Of a DNA stretch of 64,000 nt, positions 38,101 through 50,100 are shown piece after piece. The translations under genes were made by a program, and so were the position numbers. This DNA is from Tetracentron sinense (Eukaryota; Streptophyta; Magnoliopsida; Trochodendrales; Trochodendraceae), in contig CM026561.1 in the NCBI GenBank assembly GCA_015143295.1, forward strand, positions 38,134,875 through 38,198,874, read 5' to 3'. Under the pieces are notes generated by a model. The model was not told the DNA's origin and searched no databases. It was given only the letters and a program-made list of their open reading frames with translations. The stretch's first letter is position 1; each line of letters begins with the position of its first letter.

Positions 38101-41100
38101 TTGACCTTCAAAGTTATTAAGATCAAATTCTATTGGCTTCTTACTTGTTTCTGCATGAAACATGTTGACTTCTATATCCGAAGTTTTGGTATTTTCGGAC
38201 TCGTATTCATAGCTATCTCCTGATTCATCTGACTCAGTAGTGGATTGGCTGGATACTTCTTCTATAGAATAGATGCTTTCGTTGTCGTCATCTTCTAAAA
38301 AGTTTTGGACTTCGGATGGATAGATGATATCTAAATCATTCATATCTGCTTCGGCTAACATAAATTCTGTTACTTTAATTTTTTTTATCCTTTTCGGGGC
38401 ATTGTGGTGCAAAATGTCCTTCTTTTCCGCAATTCCAGCATTCTTTGCTAGATGTCTTAGAAAGTCCCTTTTCTTTTTCTGTAGTTAGGGATTTGTTTCT
38501 TCTTTGACTCGTTCTTTTTGAAATAATTTCTTTTAAAGAACTTAGAAGATTTCCTTTTTCCTAGGTCTTTGAATGTTTTAGATTTCTTAAATCTATACTT
38601 CTTCCTTTTGAAAGGTTTGAAGTTAGTTTCAATATGAGCATGTTTTTTATGCTTATGTTTTTTATATTCTTTTTTTAAAGCTTTATAATGTTTTTTAGAA
38701 TGTCCACATCCCCATTGTACTAGGATATCTTCATCTCTCGTCTTCTCCTAAATTAAGTTTCTTTAAAGCTTTTGTGGCTAGCTTCTGATCGCTCAGAGCT
38801 TTTTGCTTATAAGTAAGCTGATCTAGGACAAAGTTAACCCTTTCTCCTATGGAGTTATCTTTCTTCTTATTGAATCCTTCAAAAGATTCATAGTCTTTTT
38901 TTAATGTTTCTCCTAAAAAGGGAATCTTTCTAAAGTATTCGTCTTTAAGGTTTTCACTTCTATCTTCACATTTGTGATAGAGGTCTAAGAAAGAATTAGA
39001 GAATTCCTTGGTGAGGCTAAGCTTACAGAGTTGTAATCTACTGATTTTTGCTCTTGCAGATTCCTCCTCTTTATCTAGACTAAGTTGTCTTGTTTGTCCT
39101 ATGAATTCTCTATGGATAAGCCATACATATCCATCGACATTTCGTCTGTCTTGATATTTTTCTGCATATTCTCTTTTTAGAGCTATGGAGTCATCATCTG
39201 TTGCTTTCCAAAGATTAGTAATGAATTTTTGTGCTCTTCCTTCGAGGGAGAGTTCAGATTAGTAATGAATTTTTGTGCTCTTCCTTCGAGGGAGAGTTCT
39301 GCATATCCATGACAATCTTCAGTTGTCCATACTTTGTTCAGGGTAAAGCATAGACTCATACTATCCTTCCATTTGTCTAGAGCTCTCTTGATATTATCAA
39401 TTCTATCAATGTTGAGCTTTATTCCTATGGGGTTCATAGGAACTTCAGTCATCGTAGTTCGGTTTTTATATCCATCTAAATGACTTGGGAGATACTTACT
39501 TGGTGTAATAGTGACTTTAGCATCATATATTGGGATGCTATCTCTCTTCCATTGGGGTCTTGTATTCTCTTCATGTCCTGCCATATGGACTTCGGGTTTC
39601 TTAAACCTATATATTTTTAGTTTAGTAGTGTCGGAATTTTGTTTTGTGAAAGATTTTGGCTTTGTTCTGCAAGACTTTGCTGAATCATGAGGTGTTGTAG
39701 TTGCCTCATCTCCGTTAGATCTTTAAATGTGGCTAGACACTGGGTAAAATCATTGTCTATAATCCCCTGTGTGGTGGTTGTAATCATATTGCAATCACTA
39801 GAATTTCGTCATTCTAGATCTCTTATCCAAAGGCTATTAGTTCGGGGTAAGGAGATGTGGGTTTTTTGGGTATAGGGTTTAGGGTTTAGGGATGATGTTC
39901 CCTCTGTTGGTGTTCCCTTTGACCCTTCACCACGTTCAAGTTGCGAGGTACTCTGTCTGCCAGGATCTAACTATGGCAAGACACGTGTCAAAAATATCGG
40001 TCTGATTGGACATGTTTAGACCGTCCGATTAAACCCTAGTTTGCACCATTAACCCCTTAGGGTTCACTAGACCCTACCAAGGATATAGAAATTGCTAGTC
40101 TTCCCTTTTTTTTTTTTATGATAGGTAAAGGAACTCATTGCATTAAAAAACTAACAGAAACAAAGATTCACAAAGGGTGAACCAAAAAAGAAAAATTAAG
40201 AAAAGAAAATCCCAACTATACAAAACAAAAAGATGTCAAAAAACCACAGAAGGCCGAAAGCTCTCCTTAGGGAGGGAATGTGAATGCCTCCCATCCTTTG
40301 GCTGCACCCCGAATCGAAGCTCAAGCTCTAACCAGGTAGTAAGCCCGTCTAGCAACCTTGGATTCAGATAAAGAAGAGTCCTCAAAGATCCGTTTGTTTC
40401 GCTCTTTCCAGATTGACTAGGTGACTGCGCCAAGGATTAGCACCCCAAAAGTGTTTCAGGCGAGGACCCAACAAACCCAACTGCCAGCAAGATAGGAAAC
40501 TCTGGAGGGAAGAAGGAAAAACTCATGCCATGCCAAGATGACCTAGAAAGTAATTTCAGATCGAGTGCGCAAAGGGGCAGTTGCAAGAATAAATGATCTA
40601 CCGATTCCTCTGCTGCAAGACACATCACGCATCGATTTGGAAGGCTCCAACCTCTACTTTGCTGATCTTCCCTTTTTCAATTGGATGCTTTATAAATGTC
40701 CTATCGAGCTAATTTTTTTTCCACGTGTCTCTCAAGCAACCTGTCTTGACATCCAACGGTCAAATTCCGAAACAACTTACCACGTGTCACATTATTAGAG
40801 ACCGCTCATTAGAATGCTACTCTATATATATATACTCTACAGGGATAAACCTTGTGCAATGGGCCCAGTTCTGGCCTTACTCTGACAAAAGGCTTACGTT
40901 AAATTGCACTTTACTGGTTGATTTCCATCCAAACGGCTTATGTCAAATTCTCAAAGCTTCTTAACTCAATACTTGGTCTACAAAATGTGTGCAGCATAAG
41001 GACTTCAAAGGAGAACAGAAATGCAAAAGAATAGTCAACAAGATCGAAAGAGCGAAATAATATATCAAAAAAATGGAGGATTAATGAAATAAAAGACTTG

Positions 41101-44100
41101 GACATAAGAATACCACTTTGAGCCCATGGATCTGCAAGCATAGGGGTAACCTTATAGACCATACCCATGTAAAGCAATAGACCATTCCTCACATCCAGAA
41201 GAACGATACTAGCCTCTCTTCTCAGATGAAAAGAGAAATAATGTCTATCTGTGTCGCTCCATTGTCCTTCTTACAAAATGAGGAGTCCTTGCACTAACTT
41301 GCACCCATGGTCCAATTTTCCAAGCAACCCCTCCCACAACCTACAAAAAACTTGAAACCTCCTCCAGGGAAGGATAGTAAACTCTCCAATTCCGAATCTT
41401 GAAATAGACTTCACACCAAGAAATGGTGAGCTACTACATTGAACAAACTAATGACCCATTTCAGCATAAGAAGGCAAAAAGTTAAAATTGTTCTTTGTGC
41501 AAGTGGTAAGTATGTCAATGAGGAAATTTCTCCACCTCCAAGACTCTTTGGCCACGAATTCTTCAGATCTATGTAGAAAGCTTCATCGACATGATTAGAA
41601 AGTGTAAAAAAGAACACAACTCCGTTTGCCTTCAAACAGACGGACATGCTGACGTCACCAACAATGCAGATCTTTTGTGGTGGTTAGTAGATCATGATTA
41701 TGCTGACGTCACCAACAGTGTAGATCTTTTGTGGTGGTTAGTAGATTATGATTTTTTAGGAATTGTGGTAATTTTTTGTTAATTATTTTAGAACTCTACA
41801 TGTGTTTTTTTTGGAGAAATTTCATAAAAAATTCAGTTTCGAGAAAACGATTGGTTGGGACTTTTTTGGTGCATCAATCTGGTATTGTTTAACCCAAATC
41901 AAAATTATTAATCATCTGGAACAAGCTTCGTGTGGATCAAAGGAGTATTGAGTGCTCGCTGAAGTATTTTCTCCTCTATATTTATCGTTTTTCACTGTTC
42001 ATGGTTTCCTGCGAAATTCATATAAATGGTTGTGTGGGACTTGAGAAAGGATGTGATAATTCCTAAATACTATTGGTTTACTGGTTTGCATGTTGGTTAG
42101 TGTGTCTGCTTTGGTTAAGTGAACTTGGGTTGTGGAACCCCAATTTGTGTATCGAAAATTAGGTGAAACTTTTTTTAAAGGTCTGATATTGTTGACTCTG
42201 ATTTACCCATCGCTCTTAGGAAAGGTATTAGGTCTTGTACTTAGCATTCAATTGCTAATTTTGTTTCCTACCATGCCTTTTCCTCTTTGTATCGTGCATT
42301 TGCCTTGTTTGTGTCTGATGTGTCTTCCCTCGCAGTGTAGCATATGCACCTTCCCAACCGGAGTGGCAAAAAGCCATGGAAGAAAAGATGGTTGCACTTG
42401 AGAAGAATACTATATAGGATATGGTTGAGTTACCAGGGGAAAGAGGCCAGTGGGATGTAGGTGGGTGTTCACAATGAAGCACCACGCAGATGGGTTAGTT
42501 GAAAGATACAAAGCTTGCTTGGTCGCGAAAGGGTATACACAGACATATCGGATAGATTATAAGGAGACGTTTGCTCCAATTGCCAAAATGAACTCAATAA
42601 GAATTCTTTTGTCCCTTACAGCCAGCCAAGATCGGCCTTTATATCAGCTGGATGTGATAAATGCATTCTTGCATGGTGACTTGGAGGAAGAAGTATATAT
42701 GGTACCTCCTCCAGGCTTTATATGCCCCTCAAGTGAAGTGAAGGTGTCTAAGCTGAAGAAGGCACTATATAGACTAAAGCAGTCTCTTAGGGCTTGGTTT
42801 GAGAGGTTTCACAGTGCTATGCTAAAAAATTGCTACATGCAAACCACATACTGTTTATAAAAAGTCTCATAAGAAGGTGACTGTTCTAATTGTCTGATGT
42901 GGATAATATTGTGGTGACAGGCAATGATATGAATGAGATTAAGCTACTGAATGGCAAGCTGGCAAATGAGTTTTTCTTTTTATCGATAAACCAAGCAAAT
43001 ATATAAATAAGGAAAGCATCCCAAGTACAAAGGAGCAAATAACACATAGTTCATGAGATCGTGAACCAAAACGAGGTGCTAAGGAGAAAAAACATAAGAC
43101 ACCCTGCTAACCCCCAAATAGATGCCCACATCTACACTACAAATTAGGCGAACATCGAGCCTAAGCTCACTCCTTCCTGCCTTTCTGAAGGGGTCAGCTC
43201 CACCACCAAAGATCTAATTCTAACACAAAGGAGTTTGAGATCAAGGATCTAGGTCAGTTGAAATACTTCATTGGAATCGAGGTTGCTAGGTCTAAAAAAG
43301 GTATTTTCATCTCACATCGCAAATATGTTCTTGATCTTCTAGAGGAGAGAGGTATGATGGGTTGTAGACCATGTGATACCCCCATTCATATGAACCACAA
43401 ACTCAGTGAAGGTAGTGAGGAACGCCTTCTAAATGCAGGAAGATACCAAAGACTTGTGGGTTGCCTTATTTATTTATCTCTCCCCAGACATTGCTTACGT
43501 AATCAGTGTAGTTAGTCAATTTATGTGCACCCACCACTGGACACTTAGAATGTCAATCAAACTCTCTACTACTTGAAGTCATCTCCTATAAAAGGTTTAA
43601 TGTATATATGTCATAGGAACTTAAGAGTTAAAGCCTACACTAATGCTAATTGAGATCGCTCGATGCTGATTAGTCTAGGTCGATTTTAGATAGACGCTCT
43701 ACTTCAGGGTATTGCACTATGGTTAGAGGCAATCTTATTACATGGAGAAGTAAAAAACAACATGTGGTTACAAGATCCGGTGCAGAAGCAAAATTTAGAG
43801 CCATGGCACATGGGGAATGTGAATTGCTTTAGATCTGGTTACTTTTGGCTGAGATTGGGTTCCCTACTAGTGGCATTATGAGTTTGTACTGTGACAATAA
43901 AGCGGCAATCAGAATTGCCCACAAGCCTTTGCAACATGACAGGACTAAACATATTGAGGTAGATCGGCACTTTATCAAGAAAAAGCTAAAAGTTGGTTAC
44001 ATTTGCACTCCATTTCTGAAGTCTGAAGTTAAGTTGACTGATGTGTTGACTAAGGGTTTTGATGGTCCTCCGTTTCAAAGCAGTGTTAACAAGTTGGGCA

Positions 44101-47100
44101 TGATCCAGTGCAAAAGTAATATTTAGAGCCATGACACTTGGGGTATGTGAATTGCTTTGGCTCCGGTTACTTCTGACTGAGATTGGGTTCCTTACTAGTG
44201 GCTCTATGAGTTTGTATTGTGACAATAAAGTGGCAATCAACATTGCCCACAATCCTGTGCAACACGACAGGACTAAGCATATTGAGCTAGATCATCACTT
44301 TATCGAGGAAAAGCTGAAAGTTGGTTACATTTGCACTCCATTTGTGAAGTTTGAAGATTAGTTAGTTGATGTGTTGACTAAGGATCTTGGTGGTACTCTG
44401 TTTCAAAGCATTGTTAACAAGTTAGGCATGAGTGATTTCTACACACCAATTTGAGGGGGAGTGTAAAATTCCTTATGTCTTTATTATGTCTTATGACTTA
44501 TACACTGTAATAAAGGGTATAGTAATAGTATACCATTAGTGGGTATAAATAATAAAGTAGAGGGAGACAGAATTTAGTCTCTCTAATTTTTCCCTAATCA
44601 TCTTCTTCTCTTTCTCTCCTCTCTTCTTCTCTCAAACCCTAGATCTAATCTCTAGAACCTTACCCATCCAAGACAACTCATACCATCTTAGTTGATTATC
44701 CTTTATTATTTACCGGAGCTACTCCCAAATTCTTTTGAATGCGCTCATTGATGATCTTATCTTTCATCTTTCCATGTCTTTCTATTCATCCCCCTCTCTA
44801 GTCTCATATGGAAATAACATACACCAAGGAACCTCCTTTTGAATCTGAGTCGTCAAAAGTCTTATTTAAATGCCACGAGTGTAAGTATCTTCTAGAATTC
44901 TTATAAAATTATAGAAGTTTATATTTTTCTTATGAATACTGACAACTATTTTATCAAGAAGATAATACATAGAGGGAATGAGATACACAAAAACAAATCA
45001 GGAGTGTTGAAAAACAATGTCACTCTAACTATTTACAAAGTCTAATCCATATAACCCCAAGAACTCCTGAATGGCACAAGCCCAGTTGAAGAAATAACAG
45101 TCAATGGCACAAGCCCAGTTGAAGAAACAACAGCCAATGGAGGAGCAAAGATTTGGGAGAGAGGACTCTAACCCTTCAAAAATCCTAATGTTCCTCTGTT
45201 TCCATAACCCGCAACAAATAACATAAGTTAGCATATCGTGCAAAATGTTAGCCCTAGTTCCAAACACCACAGTAGGCCAACCCAATCCCCCCAAGCCGTG
45301 TGAAACAATGAAAAATATCATATGACTTACATCTTCCTCCGAATCCTACACATACTACTACATCTATTTGGAATTATCCTGCCCTGGTTTCTAAGGTGGG
45401 TCTACCATAAGGATTTTGTTCAACACCGTTGTCCAAATAAATACTTGAACCTTCAAAGGTACTGGAATCTTCCATATCTTCCCAAACTTCAGCCCTATGA
45501 TCAACTTCCCCACTTCCCTTTAGAGAAGATACCTATAGAAATCCCTAGTAGCAAAAGTTTCCATATAGTATTTCCCCTCCAAATATGCCGGACTTCTAGA
45601 TCAAGATTAATTCATACCCCATTGAGCCTGTTATGTAAGTGCACGCATTCCATGACCTCCCAATCTCTTAAGATTTGTTTTGAACATAGGGGTCCAATCC
45701 ACTTCAGCATTCCTTCTATCAAAAAGAGCTCCCACCAAGACGTCTTTGGATGGAACAAACCTGTAAAGTCTCGGGCATAAATCCCCAAAAAAATCTGCTT
45801 GCCCCACTCCTATCGTCTTCCCCAAACCTCACATTATTACGACTACCCACCATTGAACCAGTTTGCTCAATGAACAGCTCTTGCGTCTTCATCACCCTTT
45901 TCCAAACACCAACCCCATAAGATTTGAAAACCTTCTTAGCCACTTCCCTAACAACTAGAGGTCCCAATTTTTTCCCCAACCACTCTCCTCCACATAAGCC
46001 CACATTCTCTGACTCAAAATGACATAGCCACTTCCCTAACAGCGCCTTATGCAAACATTGGATCCTTCTAAACCCAAACCTTCACATTCCTTTGGACGGA
46101 AGACCCAATCCTACTTGACCAATTAAAATCTTTTCCTATCCCCTCTCATCCTACAGAAAATCTCTTTGAATCTTTTCAAGGCACTTTGCAATGGAAACAG
46201 ATATCCTGAAAAGGGCATATGGAGCTCAATCCTCATTTCATTGCGTACCCCTTGTACAAACTTCGCAAACCCAGTCCTCGTTTCAATAAACACAGGTTGG
46301 TTTCATATCTCTAAAAAAATCCTTAACAGGAATTCAAAATATTCTTAAACAAGTTTGATGCATTACTTGTCAAAATCTTAGTGAAAATTCATTTTAAAAA
46401 CTCAACAACCATAAACCAACTAGATTTTATGTACATGTGTACCGAGACCAAATAATTAAGCATAGATTTGATAAAAGGTCAGTCCTCAGAAGCACTCTAC
46501 CTTTACTGGGTTTAGTTACCATCTAGAAAATGAAGAAATTAATGCATTTCAATTTGGCAATGTATAATAATAATTCAAAAGCAACGGTTGCATAACCATA
46601 ACATTCCTGAAACTAAAACTCAAGATGCAACTGGTTCCACCGGTTCGCATACACACAGTAACAATAATACATGACAAGACTACCTATAAAGTTTTCCAGG
46701 AGTAGTCTCCAGAGTAATATCATCTTCACTTGCAGCCTTTTTGCCAATTGGAGCAAAACCACCAAAGAGGACCCAGAATTCACCTGAGTCTGACTCAGCC
46801 GCAAGCTTTCCATCATCTGGCTCGTTGAACACAATTCAAACATGTAAAAAGAATAAGCAAACATTGAGAAGAAAAGTACTGTATCTTTAAAGAGACAGAG
46901 AGAGAGCATCACAGGAATTTTAAATGTATATGCCCTTACCAATAATTGCAACGTCACACTTCCCCTCGTGATATTTGTCCTTGAAAAACTGAATTACTTC
47001 CAAAGATTTGGCTCTTTCTTGGATGTTTGAGTTTGCACCATTAAACTGATAAATCTTATTCTGAGTGTCCAGGATAAAAACATCATCGTGATTCAAAGAA

Positions 47101-50100
47101 GAGCGAGCGAAGGGAACCTGCATGGCCAAATACACAGAATCATATTCTCGATCTATATCAGTTAAATTAAAAGACGTTTCAGATAATGGGATCATGAAGT
47201 GCAAGTCGAGCTACTACCTGCTTCAATCTGACAATTCGTTTTCCTCTGCAGACATGAAGTCGAGTTTCAAACTTTTCTTCCTCAGGTTTCTTAAATCCAG
47301 AAGCAACACCCCCCTCCAATGGAATAATACATGGTTTGAAGTATGACAAAAATTTGTCGGACTCATGGCCTTGGTGTTCTCTATGCTGAACAGCACGACC
47401 TCCGAGGACTGCATCAAGTTCAATTGTCTTGATAGCTGCAGTTCCAGCTTCATCCTATCATAAATTTAGAAGTTGTAACATCAGGCGAGCAGAACTTAAG
47501 AGAAAGCATAAGTTCTGTATGAGATCACAAACAAGTAGTAAAAGCAAACCTGACTCGTATCTTTTCCAATCCAAAAGTGAATGTCATATAGATAAGCGCC
47601 TCCCTTGCCCGGGGTTGTCTGCAGACATATTTGCTACAGATGAGCTGATAAAGAACCTAAAATATAGCATCTATTCCTTCAACAACACCAGACATCGAAT
47701 GCATGTGCCTCTTTAGAATAGACATGCCTCCAGAACTTCATAGTACTGCAGGAACAGCACCAACAACTAAAGGAAAAATGTAGACACGAATCCAAGATTT
47801 GGAAAATTTACAATCATTTAGTGAAATTGGTAAAAAAAAATTTAACATTGACAGAAGTAATAGTTAGAATGGTCAACTATCCTTCATATTGACAGCATAA
47901 AAACAAGGAAAAGAAGAACATATTGTAACAGCAGAAAGTTTCCTAGCTTCTCGAAACAGTTAATCTAAATTCTGTTGAAGCAGGATTAAAACTGTTTTCA
48001 TTTGTTGATCCATTAGAGGAATCCCCAGAACACACGTCCAACAGGGTAAGAATTCAAAATTCTAGAATGGGGGCTGAAAATGAGTATTCATGACTCTTTC
48101 TCAACTTTTTAAAGACATCCAGTACCACTTGTGACTCAAGATATAAATGTGTGTCATAGAATGAGACCCACATGTGGTTCAATTTAAACAATACTTGTAT
48201 ATCTTAACCGGACAATGAGCCCCTCGTTCTGTCCTTGGACAAAACCAAGACCAGTACAAACAGGTCAAGCACTGCAAACCATGTGAGACAGTATCAACAA
48301 CGCTTCTAAACCATGAAATAACAGTTCCACTCATCCAGTGTAATCTATACTCTAATGAGAATAAGATCTTTTGAAACCCGTGTTTAAATGTCTTCTTATA
48401 CTCAACAATGAAAGAAAGGATTGTCTTGCAACACATATCCCTGTCATATTTGTTGATTGCATATAGTTTTCAATCTTCCTTGAACATATCTCACTAGATA
48501 TAAATTTGGCAAGGACATGTAAAAAGACAAACACATTAAAAGTGTGATGAATTTTTCTTACTAAACCATGTTAGCTTTGAAGGGTTTGGGAAACCCTCTG
48601 TTACCAAAAAAAAATGTTAAGGTCCCATGTAACCAAGTCTTTTTTTTTTTGATAGGTAATCGAGATCATCATCATATATTAAATCATAAAGAAAGATACA
48701 AGGATTCACAAAGAGTGAACCGAACAAACAGAGAAAGGAAAACAACCACTCCTACATAAAGTAAAAACATGCAATAGGCTCCAGCTACCTTATGGCAAGT
48801 TAGGATGGAAACCCAACATCCTCCCTCCTTGAGGCTAACCCCCTAGAGGAAGCCCAAACTTTAAAGAGCCTGCAAGACTACTTGGTGACCCGGCCACCTG
48901 ATAGAGTAGTGTCCTAAAAAATGCACCTATTCCGCTCCTTCCAAATAGACCAAGTCACTGTCCCTGGGATAAGCGCCCATAAGCGACCCAACTGCGAACC
49001 CCTCAAGCCCCTCAAGCCCAAATGTCAGCAAGATAAGAAACTCTGGAAGGAATAGGGAAAGACCCATGTAACCAAGTCTTCTTTCAGATTATAGCATGAA
49101 CAATGATGCAGGTTAGGTCTTCATACTCAACTATGGAAGCCAGGATTGTCTTGCAACACATATCCATGTCATTTGTTGATTGCATATCATGATTTGGACT
49201 TCTGTAGTTTTCAATCTCCCTTGAATATTATCTCACGATCTAAATTTGGCAAGGACATATAAAAAATACAAACACATTGAAAGTGTGATGAATTTTTCTT
49301 AATGAACCATGTTAAGGTCCCATGTAACTGAGTCTTCTTTTAGATTAAATTAGATTATAACATGAAAAATGATGCAGGTTACATATTTGGTGGAGATGTA
49401 GGGCCTTCTTAAAAGTTTCTAAATTTCTTGGCAGCACGGTCACGGATTCATAGAATGTGCTGTTGTGTTGATAGAGATAAAGTATACCCTTATGAAGCAA
49501 GATTTCTCCTGAATTCGATACCTATAGAGTCTTAGAGGTTTCTAAACTTACCTTATCAGAGAGGAAAACAGGGTAGACCTTCTTAGAGGTTTCTAAAGTT
49601 CTTATCAGAGGGATAACAAATATTGTTCTCATGGATTCATAGAATGTGGCTGATTGTGTTGATAGAGATATAGTATGCCCTTTGGAAGCAAGACTTGAAA
49701 CTTCCACTGAAATTACTTGCGATGTGCACGCATTGATAGAGGTATAGTATGGCCTATGGAAGAAATATTTGAAGCTTCCACTCCCAGGCATCCATCCTGC
49801 CTGAGTTCTATGCTTAATAATCTCCATCCTTTAAAGTCTTCATGAAATTTTATTCACCTTTGACGAGAAGAAAATAAAGCAGTGAACTTTTTGGCTTATT
49901 TTTTGCAATGTAAATGATGAAATCATATAGTTTCCCAATAGTTTTCCTAGCCGCCTACTCATTACTGAAAAGATGGCACAAATATTACGGTGTCTTATGT
50001 TTGAGTTTTAATTGTTGGTAGAAGTCCCGACAAACTTAGCTTTCTTTTTTTCAAAAAGGAATTGGAGAATATCGACAAAGAACTTTACCTCACTATCATG

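Larger units (their letters stand above)
35892..40825. mobile_element. long-TIR MITE (MULE-like) split by later insertions
   Basis: Left end (35892-36005) and right end (about 40710-40825) are inverted copies of about 100 bp. Both carry TAATGAGCGGTC, then GTGACAC(A/G)TGG-type and GTTGGATGT(C/T)AAG-type blocks in matching order. The interior is filled by a caulimovirid relic and a LINE fragment; without them the element would be under 0.6 kb. Long TIRs suggest a Mutator-like MITE, but A/T-rich flanks hide the target duplication. Confidence 0.65.
42180..44461 (+). mobile_element. Ty1/copia remnant (copia 42 kb), 3' half
   Basis: Begins with [16 protein letters not shown] (about 42187), the linker before copia RT. 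RT runs 42450-42960 and 43227-43515 ([31 protein letters not shown]), split by a 252-bp LINE end. RNase H is 43560-44450 with K-H-I-E-V-D and its 3' part tandemly duplicated. Gag, protease and integrase are absent. Stops occur throughout. Polypurine tract GAGGGGGAG at about 44453-44461. Antisense to villin. Confidence 0.9.

Noticed and set aside
41411..41647. Minus-strand open frame near 41.5 kb as a gene
   Set aside because: No domain recognised, stops on either side, no splice context; left as unassigned.
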